Positions 9,619-18,241 are shown, counted from the stretch's first letter. The stretch: DNA of 64,000 nucleotides from Corallococcus sp. AS-1-6 (GCF_020037015.1 NZ_JAIQDE010000008.1:1-64000); one strand, 5' to 3'. The notes: a model not told the origin generated them from the sequence alone. Numbers and translations: made by a program.

Positions 9619-10649
9619 TTCGCCAGGCCCTCCTGGATGGCGGTGCCCAGCTCGTTCGCCACCGCCTTCGCGGCCACCTTGCCCGCGTTCGCGATGGCGC
9701 GCGCCTTGGAGCGGCCGTGCGCCTTGATGAAGATGCGGTCGAACCCCAGGATGGGCGCGCCGCCGTACTGCTCCCAGTCCGTGATGTCCTTCAGCCGCTC
9801 GATGCCGGAGGACAGCATGGCCAGGCCCGCGCGCCAGCGCAGGCTCTCCTTGTAGGCGTACTGGGCCAGCTCCATCACCGTGTCGTGCACGCCCTCCAGC
9901 ATCTTCAGGCACACGTTGCCCACGAAGCCGTCCGTGACAATCACGTCCACCGTGCCGCGCGGGATGTCGATGCCCTCCACGTTCCCCGTGAAGTTGAGCC
10001 CCGGCATCTGCGACAGCCGCTGGTGCGCCTCCACCACCCGGGGCGGGCCCTTCTGCGGTTCCACACCGTTGGACAACAGCGCCACCTTGGGCCGCTCGTT
10101 GCGGGAGATGATGCGCGCGTAGGCGGAGCCCATGACGGCGAACGCCACCAGGTCCTCCGCGGTGGCCTCCACCGTGGCGCCCACGTCGAGGATGAGGCTG
10201 AACGGGTCCTGCTTCGCGCCTCTCACGCCCCGCGTGGGGTACACCGTGGCCAGGGCCGCGCGGCGCACGCCGGGGATGAGCTGGAAGTGGCGCTTGCACG
10301 CGAGCACGCCCGCGCCCGTGTTGCCCGCGGAGACGAGCGCGTGCGCCTCCCCCTCCGCCACCAGCCGGGCGGCCACCGCCACGGAGGACTCCGGCTTGCG
10401 CGCCAGCGCCTCGCCGGGCTTCTCGTCCATGCCCACGTAGTCGCCCGCGTGGTGCACGGAGATGCGCTCCCCGTTGTGCTTGATGCCCGCCAGGGCCTCG
10501 TCGATGACCGGCCGGTCCCCCACGAGCAGCGCGTGGATGTGCGGAGACTCCAGCGAAAGCTGGGCGGCGCCTCGCACCACCTCCGCCGGGCCGTGATCGC
10601 TCCCCATCACGTCGAACGCGATGGTGATGTGCTGCGGCTTGCCCACCAT
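9615..10649 (-). CDS. plsX: phosphate acyltransferase PlsX
   Basis: A 344-residue PlsX, which converts acyl-ACP to acyl-phosphate for the first step of phospholipid synthesis with PlsY. Family signatures are ITIAFDVMGSDHGP at the start, LVSAGNTGAGVLA, ILDVGATVEATAEDL and VIVTDGFVGNVCLK. The Met at 10649 was chosen because AGGA lies eight bases upstream; the Met at 10658 has AGG immediately against it. PlsX is usually found with rpmF and fabH, but here it sits between an MFS exporter (10-base gap) and a HAD protein. Attachment of the HAD gene by a GTGA overlap hints at a lipid-phosphate link, which is inference only. Confidence 0.95.
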   Translation of the reverse strand: MVGKPQHITIAFDVMGSDHGPAEVVRGAAQLSLESPHIHALLVGDRPVIDEALAGIKHNGERISVHHAGDYVGMDEKPGEALARKPESSVAVAARLVAEGEAHALVSAGNTGAGVLACKRHFQLIPGVRRAALATVYPTRGVRGAKQDPFSLILDVGATVEATAEDLVAFAVMGSAYARIISRNERPKVALLSNGVEPQKGPPRVVEAHQRLSQMPGLNFTGNVEGIDIPRGTVDVIVTDGFVGNVCLKMLEGVHDTVMELAQYAYKESLRWRAGLAMLSSGIERLKDITDWEQYGGAPILGFDRIFIKAHGRSKARAIANAGKVAAKAVANELGTAIQEGLAK

Positions 10650-10659
10650 GGTCCCCATC

Positions 10660-11979
10660 CTATGAGCTTTGCTCCGCGCCTGCTCCCGACATTCGCACCT
10701 GTGTCACCAACGACAGTGCCAAAAGTCCACCCAGCGCCACCAGCACCGCGCCCGTCCCATAAGGCGCCGTCGGGCCCAGTCGTGTGAAGAGCAGGCCGCC
10801 CAGCGCGGGCCCCACGATGCGGCCCAGGGAGCCGGACGCCTGGTAGGCCCCCAACACCGCCCCCTGGCGCTCCATGGGCGCGTGCAGGGACACCAGCGCG
10901 GACAGGCACGGCGTCACCAGCGCGGAGCCCACCGCCAGCAGCCCCATCACCGGGAACAGCCACCCATACGACGGCGCCACGGGCAGAAGGGCCAGCCCCG
11001 CCGCCGTCAGCCCGAAGCCCACCACGGCCACCGGGGCCTCCCGCCCTCCCCTGCCCCCCGGGGCACCTTCCGCCCCTTGGCCCGGCGCGCCATGCCCCGC
11101 GGACACCAGCCGGCGCACCAGCCCGCCCTGCACCAGCGCGGACAGAACGCCCACCACCGCGAAGAGCGCCCCGGAGCGCAGGCTCGCCTCCTTCAGGACG
11201 GCCGCGTCCGGATGCACCGCGTGCACCAGCCACCCGCCCTCCAGCGGCACCGGCCCGGTGGAGAGGAAGCGCGTCAACAGGTAGACGGAGAAGGTGCCCT
11301 CCATCTGCGCGAAGGCCACCGTGTAGAGCAGCACCAGCACCACGCACCGGCCCACGACGGGCAGCGTCAACACGGAGGCGGCGCCCCGCATGCTGCGCGT
11401 CGTGGCGGACGGCGAGTCCGCCCTGCGCGTCTCCGGCAGGAAGAACCAGGTGTTGAGCAGGTTCAGCGCGGACAGTCCCGCCGCGAACAGACCGATGGCC
11501 AGGTTGCCGCCCCACGCCCCCAGCACGCCGCCCAGCGCGGGCCCCAGCACGAAGCCCAGGCCGAACGCCGCGCCGATGATGCCCATGCCCCGCGCGCGCT
11601 CATGGGGCTTCGTGATGTCCGCCACCACCGCCTGCGCCGTGGACACGTTGCCGCCGGACACCCCGTCGATGACGCGGGACAGGAACAACAAGGGCAGCGT
11701 GTGCGCGAAGGCGAACAGCACGTAGCCCACCAGCGAGCCCACCTGGGAGATGAGCAGCACCGGCCGCCGGCCGAACCGGTCCGACAGCCGCCCCATGATG
11801 GGCGCCGCCACCAACTGCATCAGCGAGTACACCGCGACGAGCAGCCCCACCGCGAAGGGGGAAGCGCCAAAGCGCACGCCGTACACGCCCAACTGCGGAA
11901 TCAGGATGCCGAACCCGATGAGGTCCAGGACGGCGATGCCGAACACCACCCGCAGCGACGCCTCCCGAGCCAACTTCAC
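10660..11979 (-). CDS. MFS exporter, TetA-like
   Basis: A 439-residue major-facilitator transporter with about 12 hydrophobic segments. Motif A between segments 2 and 3 reads GRLSDRFGRRP, and the N-terminal half follows the drug/H+ antiporter pattern (GFGILIPQLGVYGVRFGASP, SRVIDGVSGGNVS, GFVLGPALGG). This is the subgroup that includes tetracycline-type exporters, but substrates cannot be read from it. A Gly/Ala-rich cytoplasmic loop near residue 300 separates the halves. It is upstream of plsX by 10 bases on the same strand, so it may share a transcript. Confidence 0.85.
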   Translation of the reverse strand: MKLAREASLRVVFGIAVLDLIGFGILIPQLGVYGVRFGASPFAVGLLVAVYSLMQLVAAPIMGRLSDRFGRRPVLLISQVGSLVGYVLFAFAHTLPLLFLSRVIDGVSGGNVSTAQAVVADITKPHERARGMGIIGAAFGLGFVLGPALGGVLGAWGGNLAIGLFAAGLSALNLLNTWFFLPETRRADSPSATTRSMRGAASVLTLPVVGRCVVLVLLYTVAFAQMEGTFSVYLLTRFLSTGPVPLEGGWLVHAVHPDAAVLKEASLRSGALFAVVGVLSALVQGGLVRRLVSAGHGAPGQGAEGAPGGRGGREAPVAVVGFGLTAAGLALLPVAPSYGWLFPVMGLLAVGSALVTPCLSALVSLHAPMERQGAVLGAYQASGSLGRIVGPALGGLLFTRLGPTAPYGTGAVLVALGGLLALSLVTQVRMSGAGAEQSS

Positions 11980-12006
11980 ACTCCCTCGTCCCTTCGAGGG
12001 ACCGTT

Positions 12007-12051
12007 GGAAAAAACAAGACCGCCGGAGCGCGCGCAACGGGCGCTCCGGCG
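12007..12051 (-). terminator. intrinsic terminator of the glt genes
   Basis: Read on the minus strand, CGCCGGAGCGC, a 9-base loop and GCGCTCCGGCG form an 11-bp perfect stem. It is followed at once by TCTTGTTTTTTCC. The hairpin begins 33 bases past the gltC stop. It is the clearest rho-independent terminator in the window and closes the gltA-gltB-gltC unit. Confidence 0.85.
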
Positions 12052-12084
12052 GCCGGGAACAATCCCACTCTCGGCGGAAGGCGT

Positions 12085-14130
12085 CTACATCGCCTCGGCG
12101 GACTGGATTTGACGGTTGGCCGTGTCGCGCTCGATGCAGCCCTTGGTCATCGTGTACTGGTACGTGCCCAGCTCGTCACGCCAGTACTCGCCCTCGTAGG
12201 GCCAGTAGAGCTGATCGTCCGCCACGGCCACGGAGTACTTGTACTTCTTGACGATGGCCGTGCGGCCGCCCGCCTTGAGCTGCTCCTCCAGGAACTCCTT
12301 CTCCTTGGTGGTCGTCTCGAACTTGATGCGCAGGCCGTTGGCCAGCAGCAGCTTGAGCGCGCCCAGCTCCGACTCCAGCTTGCCCTTGGCCATGATGCCG
12401 GCCTTGGAGATGAGGCTGGTGCGCTGGACCTTGAGCTCCTCCAGCAACTGCTTGGTCAGCTCCGAGTACTTGAACGTGTCGCCCTTGTTGCCGAACAGGT
12501 CCATCTCACCCTCGAGCTCCAGGATGGAGTCGTTGGTCTTCTTCAGGTCCTGATCCGTGAGGGCCAGCCGCAGGATGCGCTCCAGGATGACGTCCGTGCC
12601 GTTCTTCTCCAGGCCGTCCTTGTTCTTCTTCTGCACGTCCGCGAGCACCGTGTAGTACTCGGAGGCCTCCATGTTCTTCTTCACCAGCCCGTCCAGCTCG
12701 TCGTGCACGGGCAGGTAGGTGCGCTCGAAGTCCTGGAGGATGAGGTTGGACTCCCGGTAGCGGCAGTTCTCGTAATAGATGACCGCCTTCAGGATGAGCG
12801 CCTCCGGGAAGTACTCCTCGCGGAAGAAGGGCGACGACAGGGTGATGAGGTTGCCCAGCGCCTGCTCGTACTGGCCGATGCGGTAGTTGGCCCAGGAGGA
12901 CTCGAAGAGGGCCTCCAGCCACTGCGTGTTCCCGCGCTCCACCTTGTTCAAATAGAAGATGGAGAAGCGGTTCTGCTGCATGCCGTAGTGCGTGCGGGCC
13001 AACTGCATGAAGGCCAGCTCGCGCAGCGACTTGTCCAGCTTCGCCGCCTCGCCGGTGCGGCCCGCCTGGGGACGGGTGAGGCGCACCACTTCCTTCATGG
13101 CCTCCACGGACGCCATGACGTCCGTGTTGCCGCGCTTGGCCGCCGCGTCCTTGTGGGCCGTGCCGTTGCGGAAGAAGGCCAGGCCCTCCAGGTACTTCGC
13201 GCGCGGGTAGAACGCGTCCGTGCGCGGGATGGTCAGCGCCAGGCGCTTCACCTCTTCGAAGGACTTGTCCGCGTTCTCCGTCTGGCCCACCTGATCCAGC
13301 GCGCGGCCACGCACGAAGTGGTAGCGCGCCAGCAGGTAGCGGAACTCGTTGCGGAACTTCTCCGGGAACTCGTAGTTCGCGTACCGGGCGATCTCATCCA
13401 GGATGACCGTCTCGTTCTGCGTCTTGCGGCTGATGAAGAACAGCCACTCCAGGCTCGTCTTGAAGAACTTCGTGGACGGGCCCGCGGCGAGGATCTTGGA
13501 GAACTCGCCCAGCGACGAGTGGTACAGCCCCATGCGGTACAGGGACTTGGCGAGCACGTAGCGCGCCTCCACGTGCAGGCCCTGGAGCTTGGGGTCCCCC
13601 AAAAGCTCGTGGGCCGCCATCGCGGACTTCTCGTACTCGTCGTTCTTGAACAGGCTGATGGCCGCGTCCAGGCGCTGGCGGTCCGCCGTCTTGCCGGACA
13701 CGTCCACCGCGTCGAAAGTCATGGTGGGCGCGGGCGGCTTGTCGTTGTCACCCGTGAGGTCCAGCCCCAGGCCGGGGCTGCCCTGCGCGGCCGGCTTCGC
13801 GGCCGGCGGGGGCTTCGCGGCGGGCGAGGCCGGGGTGGCCGTGGGCGCGGGCGTCGTCGTCACGGCGGCGGGCGGCGTGGCGGGGTTGCCCACGGGCGCG
13901 GAGGACTCGTCCGCGCTCGCGTCCGCGTCCTCGGCCGGGACGGCCGCCTTGCCCTTGCCGCGCTTGGCGCTGGTCTTCTTCTTGGAGGAGGCCTTCGAAG
14001 AGGCCCCCTTCTTCTTCTTCTTCGACTGGCCCGCCAGATCCAGCCCTTCGAAGGACTGGGCCAGCGTGGGGGCCGTGTACGCGAGCGTGAGCCCGAGGAC
14101 GGCGAGGCGGAGGAACCGGTGGGTGCGCAT
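12085..14130 (-). CDS. gltC: periplasmic TPR protein, GltC-like gliding-motility protein
   Basis: A 681-residue exported protein. A signal peptide (MRTHRFLRLAVLGLTLAYTAPTLAQ) is followed by a Lys-, Ala- and Pro-rich linker to about residue 130. A long helical-repeat region of TPR type fills the rest, with repeated Tyr/Leu/Ala spacing and terms such as YVLAKSLYRMGLYHSSLGEF. In Myxococcus xanthus GltC is a TPR periplasmic partner of the outer-membrane barrels GltA and GltB, all three needed for gliding. Size, gene order and two barrel-like neighbours fit that set. The linker contains GLDLAGQ and GLGLDLTGD, a motif also in the GltA-like protein. It lies 5 bases after gltB and ends before a strong terminator. 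Confidence 0.75.
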   Translation of the reverse strand: MRTHRFLRLAVLGLTLAYTAPTLAQSFEGLDLAGQSKKKKKGASSKASSKKKTSAKRGKGKAAVPAEDADASADESSAPVGNPATPPAAVTTTPAPTATPASPAAKPPPAAKPAAQGSPGLGLDLTGDNDKPPAPTMTFDAVDVSGKTADRQRLDAAISLFKNDEYEKSAMAAHELLGDPKLQGLHVEARYVLAKSLYRMGLYHSSLGEFSKILAAGPSTKFFKTSLEWLFFISRKTQNETVILDEIARYANYEFPEKFRNEFRYLLARYHFVRGRALDQVGQTENADKSFEEVKRLALTIPRTDAFYPRAKYLEGLAFFRNGTAHKDAAAKRGNTDVMASVEAMKEVVRLTRPQAGRTGEAAKLDKSLRELAFMQLARTHYGMQQNRFSIFYLNKVERGNTQWLEALFESSWANYRIGQYEQALGNLITLSSPFFREEYFPEALILKAVIYYENCRYRESNLILQDFERTYLPVHDELDGLVKKNMEASEYYTVLADVQKKNKDGLEKNGTDVILERILRLALTDQDLKKTNDSILELEGEMDLFGNKGDTFKYSELTKQLLEELKVQRTSLISKAGIMAKGKLESELGALKLLLANGLRIKFETTTKEKEFLEEQLKAGGRTAIVKKYKYSVAVADDQLYWPYEGEYWRDELGTYQYTMTKGCIERDTANRQIQSAEAM

Positions 14131-14135
14131 GAGTC

Positions 14136-15023
14136 TCAGGAACCGGAGGGGAAGAAGAAGGACAGGCCCAGCTCGAACAGGATCTGGTTGCGGAGGTAGT
14201 TGGGCGTGGGCTCCCGGCCCTTCTCCACGTAGATGATGTCGCGCAGCTCCGTGCGCAGCGTCATCCACCGGTTGAAGAAGAAGCGCAGGCCGACGCCCAC
14301 GTTGCCGCCGCCCGTGAGGTACGACTTGCTGCCCGCGACGGGCGAGCCGTCCGCCAGCGACTCCGCCGGACCCTTGTACTGGACGACGGACGCGCCCACG
14401 ACGCCGTACATGTCGAAGTGGACGAACTTCTCCGCCAGCAGCGACAGCTTTCCGTAGATGGGCGCCCACTGGACGTCCACGCCGCCCATCAGCGTCATCT
14501 GGCCGGGCGCGTACCCGTCCAGCTCGCCCTTGGAGGGCGCGCGGCAGCCGCGGGTGTCACCGCCCTCGCCCGGCGTGAAGGTGCAGATCTGCGCGGAGCC
14601 CGCCACGGAGTTCAGCGCGTAGCCGCCGCGCAGGCCCACGCCCAGCGTCTCCATGGGGAAGTAGGTGACGGTGCCGCCGAAGAGGTACTTCTTGAAGAAC
14701 GCGTCGCGGATGGTGATGGACGCGGACGGGCTGACCTCGAAGCGGCCCTTCTTGAGGAACATGTGGCCGGACACCGGCCGGATGCGCTCGCGCAGGGGCC
14801 CCAGGGCGTCCTTGTCCACCTCGGACACGTCGCCGGCCTCCTCCTCCTGGGAGGTGGCGGGCGGGTTGGAGTTGGCCGCGGTCTTCGGGGCCGGGGCCGC
14901 CGGGGCCGGAGCAGGCGTGGCCGGAGCCGCGGCGGCCGGAGCGGGCGCGGGGGCCTGGTCGGCGGCGGCGAGCGCGGGCACGCCCGCGCACAGGGTCAGC
15001 AGCAGACGGAAGGCGGGCTTCAT
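14136..15023 (-). CDS. gltB: outer-membrane beta-barrel, GltB-like gliding-motility protein
   Basis: A 295-residue protein with signal peptide MKPAFRLLLTLCAGVPALAA, an Ala/Pro linker (residues 20-60), and a region of alternating amphipathic strands rich in Gly and aromatics. It ends in a strand (LRNQILFELGLSFFFPSGS), as barrels often do. It resembles its upstream neighbour in layout, including a strand reading WAPIYGKLSLLAEKFVHFD against WAPLYGKVSFLNSILHFD there, so the pair probably arose by duplication. Two Cys near residues 148 and 158 could form a disulfide. Its start overlaps the gltA stop (ATGA). The GltB name rests on order and size match to M. xanthus, not on an alignment. Confidence 0.72.
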   Translation of the reverse strand: MKPAFRLLLTLCAGVPALAAADQAPAPAPAAAAPATPAPAPAAPAPKTAANSNPPATSQEEEAGDVSEVDKDALGPLRERIRPVSGHMFLKKGRFEVSPSASITIRDAFFKKYLFGGTVTYFPMETLGVGLRGGYALNSVAGSAQICTFTPGEGGDTRGCRAPSKGELDGYAPGQMTLMGGVDVQWAPIYGKLSLLAEKFVHFDMYGVVGASVVQYKGPAESLADGSPVAGSKSYLTGGGNVGVGLRFFFNRWMTLRTELRDIIYVEKGREPTPNYLRNQILFELGLSFFFPSGS

Positions 15024-15898
15024 TCGGACTCCCTCCCCGTCGACTTGAGGGGCAGGAAGATGGAGATGCCCGCGTTGAGGGTCATGACGTTCTGGAGGGC
15101 GCCCTTGCTGCTGCCCAGGGGCTGGTCCACGTAGGAGGTGTTGATGAGGGCCACGTTGACGGCCAGGTAGTCCTTGGTGACGAAGCGCATGCCCAGGCCC
15201 AGGTCGAAGGCCGGGTTGAGGCCGCGGTCCGGCAGCGCGGAGGTCTCCGTCCTCACCACGCCCATGCCGCCCAGCAGGTAGCCGTCGAAGTGGAGGATGG
15301 AGTTGAGGAAGGACACCTTGCCGTAGAGCGGCGCCCACTCCAGGTCGCCCATGGCCGACCAGTTCGGCACGGAGCTGTAGATCTTGCTGTTGAAGGTGCG
15401 CTTCGCCGTGCGGACGTCATCCGAGGGAATCACCTGGATGAGCGAGCCACGCGCGGAGATGGCCAGCGTGTCCGACAGGTACCAGGCCGCGCGCAGCGAG
15501 CCGCCGAACTTCGAATAGAACGGGTCGTTCACGGAGAGGCTCACGAACGGTGAGATCTCCAGGCGGTTCTTCTTCAGGTAGACCTTGCGCTGAACGCTCT
15601 TCACCCGGTCGTCCTGGGTGATGTCCGTGAGCGGCATCAGCGCTTCGACCGGGATGTCCTTCGCCGGGGCGGCGGCAGGCGGCGACGCGGGACGGGCTTC
15701 CTCGTCCGGCGGCGGCGTGGGGTTCTCTTCGGGTGGCTTGGCCTGGGAGTCCTCGGTCAGATCGAGGCCCATGCCTTGCTGGTTCTGGGCGGGGGCCAGC
15801 GCGGGCCACATCAGGCTCAGCGCAAGCAGCAGCGTGGGGCGGTTCAAGTCCGGGCGCTCCGTGGGGGGAGGGAACGTACTGCCACCGGAAGGCAGCAT
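15020..15898 (-). CDS. gltA: outer-membrane beta-barrel, GltA-like gliding-motility protein
   Basis: A 292-residue exported barrel-like protein, first of a three-gene unit. After the signal region (PTLLLALSLMWPALAPAQ) comes an acidic Pro-rich linker with GMGLDLTED, then alternating beta strands to a terminal strand (MTLNAGISIFLPL). The ATG at 15898 gives a long leader before the signal core. A TTG at 15847, nine bases after GGAG, would give a cleaner signal peptide beginning MNRPTLLLAL, and a candidate promoter just upstream of 15898 also favours it. The wider frame is given because TTG starts are rare. GltA of M. xanthus forms an outer-membrane complex with GltB and GltC. Confidence 0.72.
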   Translation of the reverse strand: MLPSGGSTFPPPTERPDLNRPTLLLALSLMWPALAPAQNQQGMGLDLTEDSQAKPPEENPTPPPDEEARPASPPAAAPAKDIPVEALMPLTDITQDDRVKSVQRKVYLKKNRLEISPFVSLSVNDPFYSKFGGSLRAAWYLSDTLAISARGSLIQVIPSDDVRTAKRTFNSKIYSSVPNWSAMGDLEWAPLYGKVSFLNSILHFDGYLLGGMGVVRTETSALPDRGLNPAFDLGLGMRFVTKDYLAVNVALINTSYVDQPLGSSKGALQNVMTLNAGISIFLPLKSTGRESE

Positions 15899-15913
15899 GA
15901 CATCAGCCGCTCC

Positions 15914-15942
15914 ATCCTATCGGCCGTATTCCCAACCATCAA
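15914..15942 (-). promoter_or_regulatory. putative promoter of gltABC
   Basis: On the minus strand TTGATG (15942-15937) and TAGGAT (15919-15914) are 17 bases apart. TAGGAT is also the -10 candidate of the kinase promoter at 2600. Initiation would fall near 15907, leaving almost no leader for an ATG at 15898 but about 60 bases for a TTG at 15847. The 223-base divergent gap around it is less G/C-rich than its flanks. Confidence 0.4.
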
Positions 15943-16121
15943 CCGGCAGAATGCGCCTGCCTCCTCTGTATTCCTCCCGTATCGCTTCACAATTCCACTG
16001 TCCTCACGCCCCGCGGGTCAGGGGTTGGCGCGAAGAAGCGGTGTGCTACCGTTCACGGGTTCCGGGCGCCGTCCTCCCCCTGTCGCGCGCCCCGCTTCCA
16101 TCCTTCCTAGAGGTCCCAAAG

Positions 16122-16628
16122 ATGTTCGTGCGAACCGCGCTCTTCCTGTCCGCCGCCCTGATGCTGGGAGGCTGCGACGTCACCACCGAGCTGGGCAAGC
16201 CGTGCCAACTGGTGCGCAGGGCCACGGCCCAGGAGCAGGAGGCCCAGGGCCGCAAGTTCGTGGAGATCCAGGAGAAGGACATCGCCGTGGATCAGGACTT
16301 CATCTCCTTCGGTTCGCTGGACTGCGAGGACCTCGTCTGCGTCCGGGATGATCAGAGCCCCCGCAGCGACAACCCGGAGGCGTTCGCCCTGGGCTACTGC
16401 AGCAAGGAGTGCGTGCAGGGCACCACGACGGGCTGCGAGATCACCCGCACCGTGGGCGACGTGGAGGAGGGCCTCAAGGAGCGCATGACGTGCCGCCCCC
16501 TGCTGCTGGACCAGGACACGCTGGACGCCATCAAGGTCGCCGACGAGACCTTCTACCGGCGCACCTTCGGCGAGAACAACTCGCCCTACTTCTGCGCGGG
16601 CGCCGTCCCGGCGGCCCAGGGCAACTGA
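16122..16628 (+). CDS. 168-residue lipoprotein, possible gliding-motility lipoprotein
   Basis: A lipoprotein with signal MFVRTALFLSAALMLGGCD, lipobox LGGC and Cys18. The mature part is acidic with eight further Cys: one near the lipidation site (LGKPCQL), a pair around DCEDLVC, then CSKEC, GCEIT, TCRPL and YFCAG. These are probably disulfide-bonded in the periplasm. The ATG at 16122 follows AGAGGT at good spacing. It is divergent from gltA across 223 bases, and its size resembles the outer-membrane lipoprotein CglC of M. xanthus motility. I cannot align them, so the name is only a suggestion. A hairpin overlaps the region just after its stop. Confidence 0.75.
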   Translation: MFVRTALFLSAALMLGGCDVTTELGKPCQLVRRATAQEQEAQGRKFVEIQEKDIAVDQDFISFGSLDCEDLVCVRDDQSPRSDNPEAFALGYCSKECVQGTTTGCEITRTVGDVEEGLKERMTCRPLLLDQDTLDAIKVADETFYRRTFGENNSPYFCAGAVPAAQGN

Positions 16629-16651
16629 AGTCCGGACTGAACAGTCGCCTC

Positions 16652-16690
16652 GCGCGAAAGGGTTAGACCTTTTCGCGCCCCCCGTTCGTA
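16652..16690 (+). promoter_or_regulatory. hairpin plus TAGACC-CGTTCG element (copy A)
   Basis: TAGACCTTTTCGCG begins at 16664 and CGTTCGTAAAGG at 16683; the VWA gene starts at 16731. The same pair of blocks precedes the genes at 20523 and 59251. Here the left block also forms the right arm of a hairpin (GCGCGAAA at 16652-16659 with TTTCGCGC at 16671-16678) that could end the preceding lipoprotein gene. Promoter and terminator roles cannot be separated by reading. Confidence 0.45.
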
Positions 16691-16730
16691 AAGGCAGGGC
16701 CCGCGTTTCAAACGCCTCTGGAGCCCTGCC

Positions 16731-18164
16731 ATGAATCGTACGGTCCTGTTCCTCGCCCTGGCTGGTGGCCTCGCCCTCACCGCGCTGGTGCTGGGCATGC
16801 CCCGCGGGGGCGGCCTTCCGCCCACGCCGCACGTCGCCGTGACGCCGCCCGCGCCTCCCCTGCCCGTCCCGCCGCCGGGGCCGCGCGCGTCCTCGGGCAG
16901 CCTCCAGGTGACGAGCCGGCTGTCGCACCCGTACGTGCCGGTGGGCCCCTCGGAGACGTACGTGACGGTGGACCTCACCGGCGCGGAGGTGCCCGGAGCC
17001 CGGCGCACCCCGGTGAACCTGGCGGTGGTCATCGACCGGTCCGGGTCCATGAGCGGCTACAAGCTCCAGCAGGCGAAGCAGGCCGCGCGGCACCTGGTGT
17101 CGCTCCTGCGCGACGAGGACCGGCTGGCCATCGTGCACTACGGCAGCGACGTGAAGAGCCTGCCGTCCCTGCCGGCCACCGCGGGCAACCGCGAGCGGAT
17201 GCTCCAGTTCATCGACGGCATCTGGGATGACGGCGGCACCAACATCAGCGCGGGCCTGTCCGTGGGCCGCACGCAGTTGGCGTCCGCCATGGGCGGCGCG
17301 GCCACCGTGAACCGCCTCATCCTGATGAGCGACGGCCAGCCCACCGAGGGCGTGTCCGACGAGGAGGGGCTGAAGAACGTGGTGCGGGAGATCCGCGCCT
17401 CCGGCATCACGGTGAGCTCCATTGGCGTGGGCACGGACTTCAACGAGGACCTGATGCAGGCCTTCGCGGAGTACGGCGCCGGCGCGTACGGCTTCCTGGA
17501 GGACGCGAGCAAGCTGTCCACCCTCTTCCAGCGCGACCTGCAGCAGGCCACCACCGCGGTGGCGCGCAACGTGGAGCTGTCCTTCGAGCTGCCCCCGGGC
17601 ACCAAGCTGGAAGAGGTCCTGGGCTACCGCGCGCACCAGGCCGGCAACACCGTGCGCGTGGCGCTGCCGGACTTCTCCGCGGGCCAGACGGAGCGCGTGG
17701 TGGCGCGCCTCCACGTGACGGGCACCGCGCCGGGCCAGTCCGTGCAGGTGGCGGGGCTGAAGGTCGCGTACACGGACCTGCTGGTGCAGAAGAACGTGGA
17801 GGACCAGTCCACGCTGGCCGCGGTGGCCACCGACGTGCGGGAGGAGATCGTCCAGCGCCAGGACAAGGAGGCCACGGTGTACGCGGCCCGGGCCCGCAGC
17901 GCGCAGAACCTCCAGAAGGCCGCGGAGGCCATGAGCCAGGGCCGGAAGGACGAGGCCAAGGGCTACCTGTCCCAGAACCAGGCCCTCTTCGAGGAGGCGG
18001 GCGCAGTGGCGGGCGCGGCGGCGGTGGCGGCGGATCAGGCCGAGCAGAGCCGCGCGATGCAGGAATACGACGACGCGGACTCGTACGAAGCCCAGAAGGC
18101 CGCCGTGAAGAACAGCAAGGTGAAGGCGCTCAAGAGCTTCGGGCGCATGGGCTCGACGTACTGA
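16731..18164 (+). CDS. secreted or membrane-anchored VWA-domain protein
   Basis: A 477-residue protein. An N-terminal hydrophobic segment (TVLFLALAGGLALTALVLG) acts as signal or anchor, followed by a Pro-rich linker. The von Willebrand factor A domain spans about residues 95-280, with an intact metal-ion-adhesion site: VVIDRSGSMSG (DxSxS), a Thr in GGTNIS, and Asp in MSDGQP. A beta-rich region follows, and the last 100 residues are helical and Ala/Gln-rich. It resembles the inter-alpha-trypsin-inhibitor/YfbK group of bacterial VWA proteins. It is not obviously the adhesin CglB, because the lipobox and Cys-rich pattern are missing. Copy A of the shared element lies about 40 bases before the ATG. 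Confidence 0.82.
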   Translation: MNRTVLFLALAGGLALTALVLGMPRGGGLPPTPHVAVTPPAPPLPVPPPGPRASSGSLQVTSRLSHPYVPVGPSETYVTVDLTGAEVPGARRTPVNLAVVIDRSGSMSGYKLQQAKQAARHLVSLLRDEDRLAIVHYGSDVKSLPSLPATAGNRERMLQFIDGIWDDGGTNISAGLSVGRTQLASAMGGAATVNRLILMSDGQPTEGVSDEEGLKNVVREIRASGITVSSIGVGTDFNEDLMQAFAEYGAGAYGFLEDASKLSTLFQRDLQQATTAVARNVELSFELPPGTKLEEVLGYRAHQAGNTVRVALPDFSAGQTERVVARLHVTGTAPGQSVQVAGLKVAYTDLLVQKNVEDQSTLAAVATDVREEIVQRQDKEATVYAARARSAQNLQKAAEAMSQGRKDEAKGYLSQNQALFEEAGAVAGAAAVAADQAEQSRAMQEYDDADSYEAQKAAVKNSKVKALKSFGRMGSTY

Positions 18165-18241
18165 GTGTCGGGGACAGGGCGTGCGAGGGGGCACCGCCCG
18201 CCCCCCTGCCCGCCCGCCATCGCGTCGTCACATCTTCGCGG

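Noticed and set aside
10669-14199. Very long plus-strand open frame (over 1,100 codons) across the MFS and gltC genes
   Set aside because: It is antisense to two well-supported genes, rich in Arg, His and Gln low-complexity sequence, and is an expected by-product of high GC content. Other long antisense frames in the window (for example over 53735-56575 and 533-2152) were dropped for the same reason.
16122-16628. Naming the lipoprotein CglC outright
   Set aside because: Length, lipobox and location fit, but I cannot recall or align the CglC sequence, so only a suggestion was recorded.
16731-18164. Identifying the VWA protein as the gliding adhesin CglB
   Set aside because: CglB is a Cys-rich lipoprotein; this protein has no lipobox and lacks the Cys pattern.
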